Source of the DNA: Bacteroidales bacterium | GTDB lineage: Bacteria > Bacteroidota > Bacteroidia > Bacteroidales > Marinilabiliaceae | DNA length: 64,000 nt | Assembly: GCA_017539645.1 (NCBI GenBank) | Contig: JAFYCM010000048.1 | Span: 1-64,000 of the forward strand | Direction of reading: 5' to 3' | Shown: one piece after another, positions 56,490 through 64,000 of the stretch | Layout: each line of letters opens with the position of its first letter | How positions within the stretch are numbered: position 1 is the stretch's first letter | Translations under genes and position numbers: made by a program | The notes under the pieces: generated by a model | What the model was told of the DNA's origin: nothing | Databases searched by the model: none | What the model saw: only the letters and a program-made list of their open reading frames with translations

Positions 56490-57179
56490 TTAGATTATTT
56501 GACGCTTTTTCAATTCGTTTATTATAAAGTCGAACTGCTCTTCTTTAGTTATATCACTATTATCAAGCAAAATGGCGTCATCTGCTCTACGTAGAGGACT
56601 CTCTTTGCGCGTAGTATCAATCAAATCGCGTTCCTTTACATTGGTAAGAATTGTCTCAAAATCTACTGTTTCACCTTTTTGTTTCATTTCATCATAACGA
56701 CGTTGAGCTCTAACTTCATCACGCGCCGTCATAAATATCTTCAAATCTGCATTTGGAAAAACTACAGTTCCTATATCGCGACCATCCATAACCAAACTTG
56801 TCTTTTGTCCCATATTTCTTTGATAATCAACAAGTTTAGCACGAACTGCTTGTATAGCACTTACCTTACTTACATTTTGGCTTACTTGAATACCACGAAT
56901 CTCTTTCTCAACATTTTGACCATTCAAAAATGTAGTGTTAGTTCCGGTAGAAGCTTCGTATGTAAATGTAATATCTATATCGTTTAGAGAAGAAATGATG
57001 GCTTGTTCATCAAACTTACTATCCGTAATAAAGCCATGCTTCAAAGCATAGAGAGTAACCGAGCGATACATTGCACCCGTATCTACGTATGCAATGGCAA
57101 GTTTTTTTGCTAAATCTTTAGCTACAGTACTTTTTCCGCAAGATGAAAAGCCATCGATGGCTATGATATAGTTTTTCAT
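56490..57179 (-). CDS. cmk: Cytidylate kinase
   Basis: The 229-residue product carries the P-loop GFSSCGKS (10-17), YVDTGAMYRSVTLYAL and VVFPNADLKIFMTA, with DGRDIGT, the usual Cmk blocks. It phosphorylates CMP and dCMP. Its ATG overlaps the end of the upstream gene by 4 bases, implying coupled translation. Confidence 0.96.
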   Translation of the reverse strand: MKNYIIAIDGFSSCGKSTVAKDLAKKLAIAYVDTGAMYRSVTLYALKHGFITDSKFDEQAIISSLNDIDITFTYEASTGTNTTFLNGQNVEKEIRGIQVSQNVSKVSAIQAVRAKLVDYQRNMGQKTSLVMDGRDIGTVVFPNADLKIFMTARDEVRAQRRYDEMKQKGETVDFETILTNVKERDLIDTTRKESPLRRADDAILLDNSDITKEEQFDFIINELKKRQII

Positions 57180-57967
57180 TTTTTATTTTTATTTCGTCTA
57201 ATTATCGTTCTAATACCATAAAATGCACTAACAAAGATTATTACAACTGCAAGTGCTATAGCACTACGAATCAAAATTACATTGAAATAATTTGAATCGT
57301 AAAGCGATAAATTGAAAGTAGTGATATAAAATTCATTATCGTTAGTTTCTCCTGCAACCTCTTCAAGTTTACCAGTAATTTGTTGTATTCTGCCTATGGG
57401 AAGATTGTCAACATCGGCATAACATGGCAACACAGCAATAAGCATTCGCGTGCTATCAGCAAAAACTGCAGAATAGATAGGAATGTAATTATCGATATTA
57501 TCACCTGGAGTACGCGTTACCTCGAAGAGGTTTGTTTTGCGACTAATTATTTGACTACTATTTTCAGACGTCTTTACCTCTCTATCTACAGAAGAATAAA
57601 TGACACTATGATTTTTTATCAAGTAGTAACCAGTAGACTCAAGTTTGGCGGGTTTAGGTATATAATAGAATTGTCCCGCAACTTCACGAGCAGAAGTCAA
57701 CTCTATTATTCGTGAGGCTTGAGCAGGTTTCAAACCAGTAATATCCTCAGTTTTCGAATCTTCGAGTGTAGCTTCACCTTTGAAATAGATTTTCATCTTA
57801 TAAAGGTCAACACTCAAAAAAACAGCAAAATAGATAACTAAAGCAGAAAATATCAATGCAATCTTCTGCCAATTAATTTTAGTAATCTGTTGTTTATTTA
57901 TAATGATACGTACGAGTAAAGCCATAACAGCTATCACTACAACGGAAATAATCACATGTTTATCCAT
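57176..57967 (-). CDS. Membrane protein of unknown function with DUF-like periplasmic domain
   Basis: The 263-residue product has two N-terminal helices (VIISVVVIAVMALLVRIII and IALIFSALVIYFAVFLSVDLY), an extracytoplasmic region of about 150 residues (ASRIIELTSAREVAGQFYYIPKPAKLESTGYYLIKNHSVIYSS...) and a C-terminal helix (VILIRSAIALAVVIIFVSAFYG). No family is recognised. It overlaps cmk by 4 bases and starts 1 bp after the kinase gene, so it is part of the same transcript. Confidence 0.8.
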   Translation of the reverse strand: MDKHVIISVVVIAVMALLVRIIINKQQITKINWQKIALIFSALVIYFAVFLSVDLYKMKIYFKGEATLEDSKTEDITGLKPAQASRIIELTSAREVAGQFYYIPKPAKLESTGYYLIKNHSVIYSSVDREVKTSENSSQIISRKTNLFEVTRTPGDNIDNYIPIYSAVFADSTRMLIAVLPCYADVDNLPIGRIQQITGKLEEVAGETNDNEFYITTFNLSLYDSNYFNVILIRSAIALAVVIIFVSAFYGIRTIIRRNKNKK

Positions 57968-57968
57968 A

Positions 57969-58583
57969 TTATATATTTATGCGAGAAATTTCTGATGCGA
58001 TAATATTTACAATTTTTTCTTCAGCTTCTTTATCATTTACATAATCAACGCCATCAACATCAATTATCAAATGATCACCTTTATACTTAGCAATCCAGTT
58101 CTCATATCTTTCGTTTAGATACTGAAGATATTCAGGACTAATATTTTGCTCATATTCTCGGTTACGCTTCTTTATTTGCTGCAAAAGTGTCGGAACGGAA
58201 GCACGAAGATAAATCAATAAATCTGGTCGACGAATGAAATTTTCCATAGTGCGGAAAAGTTCTCTGTAAGTTTCATAATCGCGTTTCTGCATCAAACCCA
58301 TATGAAAAAGGTTATCAGCAAATATGTATGCGTCCTCGTAAATAGTTCTATCCTGAACAACCGTAATATTCGACCAAAGTAGCTTTTGCAAAGCTCGAAA
58401 ACGTCGAACAAAAAACAGAATCTGCATATTGAACGACCATCGCGACATATCATTATAAAAATCCGACAAGTAAGGATTGTCAGATTCATTTTCATAGTAC
58501 ACTTCCCATCCGTAACGATCGCAGAGAATCTTAGTCAAAGAAGTCTTTCCACTACCAATATTTCCAGCTATTCCTATATACAT
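57969..58583 (-). CDS. Deoxynucleoside kinase
   Basis: The 204-residue product has the P-loop GNIGSGKT (7-14), the DRTIYEDAYIFADN block (the DRS-type motif of the dNK/dGK family) and a lid region with RNREYEQNISPEYL. It phosphorylates deoxynucleosides for salvage. The exact base preference is not readable. It lies 6 bp after the GH3 gene and 1 bp before the membrane protein gene. Confidence 0.92.
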   Translation of the reverse strand: MYIGIAGNIGSGKTSLTKILCDRYGWEVYYENESDNPYLSDFYNDMSRWSFNMQILFFVRRFRALQKLLWSNITVVQDRTIYEDAYIFADNLFHMGLMQKRDYETYRELFRTMENFIRRPDLLIYLRASVPTLLQQIKKRNREYEQNISPEYLQYLNERYENWIAKYKGDHLIIDVDGVDYVNDKEAEEKIVNIIASEISRINI

Positions 58584-58589
58584 AGAAGG

Positions 58590-60098
58590 TCACTTATTTA
58601 GTTCAAGTATCGAATCTATATATTCTCGGTTATTGAACAAACGCGGAACCTTATTTTGTCCACCAAGTTTATCCTTACTGTCGAGCCAATCGAAGAATAA
58701 GTTTTTACGAGCTACAGTAATCAACGGAGCCTCGAGAGTAAAGTTATTCTTACGCTTAGCTTCATAATCAGAATTAAGTCGTTGAAGAGATTTATCAAAT
58801 ACATCAGTAAATAGATTAATATCGCTCGGTGCTTTCGAAAATTCTATTAACCACTGATGGTAACCTTTGGCGCTACCGCTCATAAATACAGGAGCACCAG
58901 TATATTCCTTTATCTCTGCTTGAGTAGCTTTACAAGCTTCGTTCAACGCACGCTCAGCATTATCAATCATAAGCTCTTCACCAAAAGCATTGATAAAATT
59001 CTTAGTACGACCAGATATAATAATCTTAGGCGGACGCAACGAAGTAAAACGAACCGTATCACCAATCATATAACGCCACAAACCACCATTAGTAGATATA
59101 ACCATAGCATAATCGACACCAAGTTCAACCTCAGCAACAGAATATGCTTTTGGATATGGATTATCTATATCAGACAAAGGAATAAACTCGTAGAAAATTC
59201 CAGAGTCAAGCATAAGCAACATACCTTCTTCTTCTGGATCATTCTGAAACGCAAAGAATCCTTCGCTGGCATTATATGTCTCGAGAAAATTCAAGCCTTT
59301 ACTCGTGATATTTTTATACTGCTGACGATACGGAGTAAAATTAACGCCACCGTGCATAAAGAGTTCCAAATTAGGCCATATCTCATGCAAGTCAGTTTTA
59401 TTAGAAAGTTTCAAAATATGTTGCAGCAGAATCATCAACCAACTCGGCACTCCGGCCAACGATGTTATATTTTCATTAACAGTGACCTTAGAAATTTTTT
59501 CAAGCTTTTCTTCCCATTTACTCAAGAGTGCAATATCAGGCGAAGGAGTTTTAGCAAACTTAGAATAGAAAGGCGCATTATCTATAAGAATAGCAGATAG
59601 ATCACCCGTCTGCATTCCATTGCCAATATCACTAATTTTCTTCGAACCACCCAAAGTCAAACATTTACCTTGAAAAAGTTTAGAATCAGGATTTCTATGC
59701 AGATATGAAATCAACACATCCTTAGCACCACGATAATGACATTCTTGCAAAGCTTCACTCGTAACAGGTATAAACTTACTCTTCGCATTCGTAGTACCTG
59801 ACGACTTAGCAAACCACTTAATCTGACCAGGCCAGCAAACATTTTTCTCACCTTTGAGCATTTTATCTATGTACGGCGAAAAATCTTCATAAGAACGCAC
59901 TGGCACTATCGTTCTAAACTGCTCATAACTCCTTATATTCGAAAAATTATATTCTTTACCTATAAGGGTATTCTTAGCAGTCTCTATCAAATTATCAAGC
60001 TGATTATTTTGAATAACATCAGAAAAAGACTCAAACTGCGATATTTCTTTCAATCGAGTCGTACTAAAAAATCCTAAAAGAGTGTTTATAAAAGGCAT
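58590..60098 (-). CDS. GH3-family acyl-adenylating enzyme
   Basis: This 502-residue protein of the GH3 auxin-responsive family has the phosphate-binding loop SSGTTNAKSK (99-108), the second motif YNASEGFFAFQND and the C-terminal VSGRTKNFINAFGEE. In plants GH3 enzymes join carboxylic acids to amino acids through an acyl-AMP; bacterial members are uncharacterised in most cases. Here the gene sits between an outer-membrane protein gene (1 bp away) and a deoxynucleoside kinase gene (6 bp away), giving no clear pathway. Length is normal for the family. Confidence 0.88.
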   Translation of the reverse strand: MPFINTLLGFFSTTRLKEISQFESFSDVIQNNQLDNLIETAKNTLIGKEYNFSNIRSYEQFRTIVPVRSYEDFSPYIDKMLKGEKNVCWPGQIKWFAKSSGTTNAKSKFIPVTSEALQECHYRGAKDVLISYLHRNPDSKLFQGKCLTLGGSKKISDIGNGMQTGDLSAILIDNAPFYSKFAKTPSPDIALLSKWEEKLEKISKVTVNENITSLAGVPSWLMILLQHILKLSNKTDLHEIWPNLELFMHGGVNFTPYRQQYKNITSKGLNFLETYNASEGFFAFQNDPEEEGMLLMLDSGIFYEFIPLSDIDNPYPKAYSVAEVELGVDYAMVISTNGGLWRYMIGDTVRFTSLRPPKIIISGRTKNFINAFGEELMIDNAERALNEACKATQAEIKEYTGAPVFMSGSAKGYHQWLIEFSKAPSDINLFTDVFDKSLQRLNSDYEAKRKNNFTLEAPLITVARKNLFFDWLDSKDKLGGQNKVPRLFNNREYIDSILELNK

Positions 60099-60099
60099 A

Positions 60100-60906
60100 T
60101 TATCTTCGTTTATTTCTTACACCAAAATTCAATCCTACAGTAATCATAATAGTATTTTGACAACCATGCGGATTCATCACAACGCTATTTGAATATTCAT
60201 TATAATAATAAGATTCAGACGAATCCTTTATTTGCTTCACAACTTCATCAAGAAAAGGAATAAGAGAAAGTCGAGCATTCAAAAACATTCGAGTAGTATT
60301 ACTCAATTTATAAGAAACACCCAAATCACCACCAAAACCAAGTTTTATTTTTCGATAATTATAAGACACTGTAGCATCCTGAGTAGTACCCACAAATTGC
60401 GGATCAGATACAAAAGAGAGATAATTCATAATAAAATTACCACCTACAAAAACACCAAAATATGGTCGTATATCTCTTTTACCAAAAAATAATTTACCAT
60501 TCATATTCAAACCAAGAGACCTATAATAAGCATCAAAAGAACCTCTATAATTAGTAGTAAGATTTATCCAATACTGATCATTATACGGATTAGATAAATA
60601 ATTCAGCTCAGCACCTATCCCAACAACTTCACTCTGCATCCACATACCGTTCAAATAAGAGACAAAACCCAAGCGAGCTACATCAGTAAAATTCACTTGA
60701 TTGGATTCTCGACCAATTTTAGTCGGTATATTCAATCCCAAACCTCCACCAATATAAATTTGACCAGTCTCAGAAATAGATTTCTTTCTCGCATATATAG
60801 AAGTAGATATTAATATTATAAATAATACAATAATACTTCTATATAAGAATAATGTTTCACGTGAAACCATAATTGAATAAGTAATATTTTGTTTCACGTG
60901 GAACAT
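60100..60906 (-). CDS. Outer-membrane beta-barrel-like protein whose 5' end overlaps parS-like sites
   Basis: The frame starts at the ATG 60906 (MFHVKQN, 268 residues) or at 60870 (MVSRETLFLYRSIIVLF, 256 residues). The second start gives a clean signal peptide ending SIYA and is more likely. The body shows barrel-type strands (GQIYIGGGLGLNIP, VGIGAELNYLSNPY, LGFGGDLGVSYKL, MITVGLNFGVR) with a C-terminal aromatic strand. Function unknown. Both candidate starts read through parS-like sequences (60853-60868 and 60890-60905). The gene starts 1 bp after mnmG. Confidence 0.82.
   Translation of the reverse strand: MFHVKQNITYSIMVSRETLFLYRSIIVLFIILISTSIYARKKSISETGQIYIGGGLGLNIPTKIGRESNQVNFTDVARLGFVSYLNGMWMQSEVVGIGAELNYLSNPYNDQYWINLTTNYRGSFDAYYRSLGLNMNGKLFFGKRDIRPYFGVFVGGNFIMNYLSFVSDPQFVGTTQDATVSYNYRKIKLGFGGDLGVSYKLSNTTRMFLNARLSLIPFLDEVVKQIKDSSESYYYNEYSNSVVMNPHGCQNTIMITVGLNFGVRNKRR
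60853..60868. promoter_or_regulatory. parS-like site 1, TGTTTCACGTGAAACC
   Basis: One mismatch from the parS consensus TGTTTCACGTGAAACA recognised by chromosomal ParB. The mismatch is the last base. It lies at the 5' end of the outer-membrane protein gene, 37 bp from site 2. Confidence 0.7.
60890..60905. promoter_or_regulatory. parS-like site 2, TGTTTCACGTGGAACA
   Basis: One mismatch from the parS consensus (A to G at position 12). It sits directly after the mnmG stop codon and covers the first codons (FHVKQ) of the next frame. The CACGTG core is preserved. Confidence 0.7.
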
Positions 60907-60907
60907 A

Positions 60908-62788
60908 TTAATAACCTAGGAGGGTTAATAGAATATTAATATCTGATGGAGAAACTCCAGAAATAGAAGAGGCTTCACCGATAGTTTTAGGGTTTATTCG
61001 TGAAAGTTTTTCACGAGCCTCAAAGCTTAATGAGAGAATAGATTGATAGTCTATATTATTGATATGTAGATTAGAATATTTAGAGAGAGATTGAATTTTA
61101 TTTTGTTCACGCTCTATGTATCCTGAGTATTTATAGTGTATATCTATAGAATCGAAAAGTATTTGTTTTTGCTCTTCAGAATATGAGTTAAATTGAGATT
61201 TGAAGAAAGAGGTATTATTATAAATATGCGAGAAAGAAATATTTGGATAGTAAAGTAACTTATAAAGTTTGGTAGATTGATTAATTGAATTATAACCTTG
61301 CTGTGTAAGTATAGGTGTAGATAACTCGGATTTAATTTTAGTATTCTCAAGTTTAGTATAAATAGAATTGAGTAATTCTATCTTGGCGTTATAAAGAGAA
61401 TATTGTTCAGAATTAACTAAACCAATATTATGTGCGAGTGGCGTAAGTCTATCATCGGAATTATCTTGACGAAGGAGAATACGATATTCAGCACGAGAAG
61501 TAAACATTCTATACGGCTCATCAACTCCTTTATTAATAAGATCGTTTATAAGAACGCCAATATACGATTGATCGCGACCTAAAATAAGCTGGTAAGTAGA
61601 ATTTATACTCTTATAATGCGCATTGATACCTGCTATTATACCTTGACCAGCTGCTTCCTCGTAACCTGTAGTACCATTAATTTGACCAGCAAAGAAAAGA
61701 TTTTGAATCTTTCTTGTCTCAAGAGTATAATTAAGTTGAGTTGGATCTAAATAGTCGTATTCAATAGCATAGCCGGGACGAAGAATTTGCACGTTTTCTA
61801 AACCTTCTATCTCATTCAGCGCATTTAATTGAACGTCTATAGGTAATGAACTACTAAAACCATTAAGATAATATTCATAAGTATTATTTCCTTCTGGTTC
61901 AATAAAGAGTTGATGCTTATCCTTAGAAGCGAAGTTCACAATTTTAGTTTCGATACTTGGACAATATCGTGGACCAACAGACTTAATTGTACCATTGAAA
62001 AGCGGTGAACGATCTAATGAATTTCGAATAATATCGTGAACAGTTGTATTCGTATAAGTTATGAAACACTTTCTCTGGGGTTGAACTTTGTTCGAGTTAT
62101 TAGAAAAGGAAAACTTATATGGTGAATACTCTATTTCTTGCTCAGTGAGTTTACTAAAATCAATAGTCCTACCATCAAGACGAACAGGAGTTCCAGTCTT
62201 AAGACGACCTATTTCGAATCCGTACTCAGAAGAGAGTTGCTCTGTAATACCATAAGATGCAGCATCAGCCATGCGACCACCAGGATAATTAACTTCGCCT
62301 ATATGAATGAGACCATTCATAAAGGTACCTGTAGTGAGTACTACTGAACGAGAATAAAAATTAACTCCTTGAACAGTATGAACACCTATAACCTTAGAAT
62401 CAGATATAAGCAAACTATTAACTGAATCTTGCCAGAAGTATACGTTAGGATTATGTTCAAGTTGATAGCGCCAATATGATGAAAAAATAGCTTTATCACA
62501 TTGCGAACGAGGAGACCACATTGCATTACCTTTAGACATATTCAGCATCCTAAATTGAATAGAGGAATAGTCAGTAACAATACCAGTCAAACCGCCCATA
62601 GCATCAATGTCACGAACAATCTGACCTTTTGCAATGCCTCCTATCGCAGGATTACATGACATAGCAGCTATCTTAGTTAGATCGAGTGTTATAAGTAGGG
62701 TTTTAGAGCCAAGTTTAGCAGCTGCATTAGCAGCTTCACAACCAGCATGGCCAGCACCAACAACTATGACATCAAAATCAAAAGTCAT
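60908..62788 (-). CDS. mnmG: tRNA uridine-5-carboxymethylaminomethyl modification enzyme (GidA)
   Basis: The 626-residue product has the FAD motif VVGAGHAGCEAANAAAKLG, NPAIGGIAKGQIVRDIDAMGG, TGTFMNGLIHIGEVNYPGGRMADA, CPSIETKIVNFA, and the C-terminal FTSRAEYRILLRQDNSDDRLT. With MnmE it installs cmnm5U at the wobble position. In many bacteria mnmG sits near oriC; here the parS-like sites just after it fit that. The gene is visibly richer in A and T than the genes left of 55 kb. Its start overlaps ybeY by 11 bases. Confidence 0.97.
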   Translation of the reverse strand: MTFDFDVIVVGAGHAGCEAANAAAKLGSKTLLITLDLTKIAAMSCNPAIGGIAKGQIVRDIDAMGGLTGIVTDYSSIQFRMLNMSKGNAMWSPRSQCDKAIFSSYWRYQLEHNPNVYFWQDSVNSLLISDSKVIGVHTVQGVNFYSRSVVLTTGTFMNGLIHIGEVNYPGGRMADAASYGITEQLSSEYGFEIGRLKTGTPVRLDGRTIDFSKLTEQEIEYSPYKFSFSNNSNKVQPQRKCFITYTNTTVHDIIRNSLDRSPLFNGTIKSVGPRYCPSIETKIVNFASKDKHQLFIEPEGNNTYEYYLNGFSSSLPIDVQLNALNEIEGLENVQILRPGYAIEYDYLDPTQLNYTLETRKIQNLFFAGQINGTTGYEEAAGQGIIAGINAHYKSINSTYQLILGRDQSYIGVLINDLINKGVDEPYRMFTSRAEYRILLRQDNSDDRLTPLAHNIGLVNSEQYSLYNAKIELLNSIYTKLENTKIKSELSTPILTQQGYNSINQSTKLYKLLYYPNISFSHIYNNTSFFKSQFNSYSEEQKQILFDSIDIHYKYSGYIEREQNKIQSLSKYSNLHINNIDYQSILSLSFEAREKLSRINPKTIGEASSISGVSPSDINILLTLLGY

Positions 62789-63215
62789 CTATAGAAAATT
62801 GAGTACGTAATAATTGTAATGATTTTTCTTCTGCTTCACGCATAATTTTAGCATCTTCTGGCGATTTATCTTTCAAACCACATAGATGCAGTACACCATG
62901 AATTATAACACGATATAATTCACAGTTATAGGAAACAGAATATTGTTCAGAGTTAGATTTGACGGTATCTACAGAAATAAAAATATCACCTGATACTATA
63001 TCATTTTCGTCATAATCAAAAGTTATAACATCAGTATAATAGTCATGTGATAGATACTGTCGATTTATGTTCAATAAATAATCATCGGAACAAAAGATAT
63101 AAGAAATATTACCTAACGATAGTTTGTAAGAGGAGATAACTTCTTTTATCCATTGTTTTATAGCACGACGATTACGCAAATGAGCATTTGCATCTTCTTC
63201 GTAAAAATTAATCAT
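62778..63215 (-). CDS. ybeY: Endoribonuclease YbeY
   Basis: This 145-residue protein has the YbeY metal-binding region HGVLHLCGLKD, in which His106 and His110 are kept but the third position of the HxxxHxxxxxH motif is Asp116. I believe such a change is common in Bacteroidota YbeY. Upstream blocks are YLSHDYYTDVITFDY and IVSGDIFIS. It acts in 16S rRNA 3' maturation and ribosome quality control. Its start overlaps the ATPase gene by 4 bases, and its end overlaps mnmG by 11. Confidence 0.9.
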   Translation of the reverse strand: MINFYEEDANAHLRNRRAIKQWIKEVISSYKLSLGNISYIFCSDDYLLNINRQYLSHDYYTDVITFDYDENDIVSGDIFISVDTVKSNSEQYSVSYNCELYRVIIHGVLHLCGLKDKSPEDAKIMREAEEKSLQLLRTQFSIDDF

Positions 63216-63613
63216 AAGTTAAATGTTAGTGATACTACCCTACCTTCGTTAGAAAATTCAAGTTTATCAGATAAAAGTTTCATGAGATATATACCACGTC
63301 CACAAACTTTATCAACATTTTCTGGGGCAGTAGGGTCAGGTACATTTTTATAATCAAATCCATTACCACAATCAGTAATGGTATAAACAATATTCTTATT
63401 AGTATAAGAGTAGTGAACTAACACATTTTTAGATGAATCAGATTTATTGCCATGTATTATGGCATTATTGACTGCTTCAACAACAGAAATAAGGATTTTT
63501 GCATAAACATCATCACCCTTAATTATTCTGGTTTGTTGTTCGTCAATAAGATTCTCAATTTTAGATATATTGGCTACATCTGACGATAAAGAAATCTGAC
63601 CCTGAAATTTCAT
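63212..63613 (-). CDS. Anti-sigma-type HATPase (RsbW/SpoIIAB-like)
   Basis: I use the ATG at 63613 (133 residues, MKFQGQISLSSD); a longer frame to 63691 overlaps the envC-like gene and has no family match. It is a small GHKL ATPase: N box EAVNNAIIHGN, G1 box DCGNGFD, G2 box GRGIYLMK. RsbW/SpoIIAB proteins bind sigma factors or anti-anti-sigma proteins and phosphorylate the latter. No STAS-domain or sigma gene is next to it. The SpoIIE phosphatase at 4271-7528 would be the usual opposite activity, but the two genes are 56 kb apart. Confidence 0.88.
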   Translation of the reverse strand: MKFQGQISLSSDVANISKIENLIDEQQTRIIKGDDVYAKILISVVEAVNNAIIHGNKSDSSKNVLVHYSYTNKNIVYTITDCGNGFDYKNVPDPTAPENVDKVCGRGIYLMKLLSDKLEFSNEGRVVSLTFNL

Positions 63614-63642
63614 AATGATATATAAAGCAAATATATAAAATA

Positions 63643-64000
63643 CTAATTTTCTAACCACATAAGAGGATTTTGCTTTACTTCTCCATCCCATAGTTCGAAG
63701 TGAAGCACATTACTATTAAGTCCTGTAGAGTTTTCTACTAAACCTATTTGAGTTGAGGGTGTGACATTATCATCTTTCTTTACAAAAACTTTCGAAAGGT
63801 TAGAATAAACGGTTATAATTGCACCATGACGAATAATAACAGAAATATTATTACCAGGAATAACTATTACCTTCGACACTACCCCATCAAAAACTGGAAA
63901 GATAGAATGGCTATCGAGTACATCTAAATCGATACCATTATTACGAACTAAAACGTTCGGTAGAAGCGGATGTTCATGCTCACCAAAGTTGCTTACAACA
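63643..64000 (-). CDS. EnvC-like murein hydrolase activator, 5' part missing
   Basis: The last 119 residues of a protein that enters from beyond the window edge. They form a LytM/M23-type domain (FPVFDGVVSKVIVIPGNNISVIIRHGAIITVYSNLSKVFVKKDDNV, then NVLHFELWDGEVKQNPLMWLEN). The HxH zinc motif is not complete (VLHFE in place of HxHFE), and the usual YAHL-type His is replaced in YSNL. This matches EnvC-like proteins, which activate amidases and do not cut murein themselves. FtsX, its expected partner, is encoded at 48002-48877. Confidence 0.85.
   Translation of the reverse strand, partial: VVSNFGEHEHPLLPNVLVRNNGIDLDVLDSHSIFPVFDGVVSKVIVIPGNNISVIIRHGAIITVYSNLSKVFVKKDDNVTPSTQIGLVENSTGLNSNVLHFELWDGEVKQNPLMWLEN

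Overview
The window reads as chromosomal DNA of a Bacteroidales-type bacterium (phylum Bacteroidota). The evidence is the gene families (Bacteroidota-style fumarate reductase frdCAB, DUF4834, DUF3098, DUF6266, three FISUMP-like proteins, surface lipoproteins with acidic stretches after the lipobox Cys, a propeller/SpoIIE sensor phosphatase). It is also the promoters, several of which fit the Bacteroidota -7 element TAnnTTTG, and the scarcity of Shine-Dalgarno sites. I cannot assign a genus.

Layout. 1-7.5 kb (minus): a truncated lipoprotein gene, a signal-peptide gene remnant, a surface carbohydrate-binding lipoprotein, a DUF2490 barrel and a membrane sensor phosphatase. 7.7-14.5 kb (plus): the uxuA/SDR hexuronate pair, a lysozyme-like secreted protein, a small membrane protein, a CotH-family lipoprotein and an L-serine dehydratase gene broken by an in-frame stop. 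14.7-26.2 kb (minus): a FISUMP lipoprotein, a MATE exporter, a thioredoxin-domain lipoprotein, two glycosyltransferases, a lamin-tail surface protein and MtgA. 26.6-31.1 kb (plus): a DUF6266 protein and frdCAB. 31.3-42.6 kb (minus): FISUMP lipoproteins, TcdA and a split thiamin locus. That locus runs polyprenyl synthase-thiS-thiE-frameshifted gene, then a TPP riboswitch and thiG-thiC-EamA transporter-thiH. 42.7-51.8 kb (mostly plus): PH-domain protein, asparaginase, asd (minus), tRNA-Asn, PfkB kinase, DEAD-box helicase, and the cluster ftsX-DUF3098-uppP-truB-queA. 52.0-55.1 kb: a single-chain restriction-modification enzyme. 55.4-64 kb (minus): one tightly packed, visibly AT-richer run of genes, envC-like, anti-sigma-type ATPase, ybeY, mnmG, an outer-membrane protein, GH3, deoxynucleoside kinase, membrane protein, cmk, ispH and DUF4834.

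The most unusual features are not whole new operons. They are (1) two near-perfect parS-like 16-mers 37 bp apart at the mnmG 3' end, which also encode the start of the next protein; (2) a dense population of short palindromic and inverted repeats, one of which sits in frame inside the restriction-methylase gene; (3) a nonsense codon in the serine dehydratase gene and a frameshift in the gene before the TPP riboswitch; (4) an EamA transporter locked into the riboswitch-controlled thi operon; and (5) a divergent lysozyme-like protein next to a 165-bp tandem duplication of its own 3' end. I saw no CRISPR array, IS transposase, prophage or rRNA.
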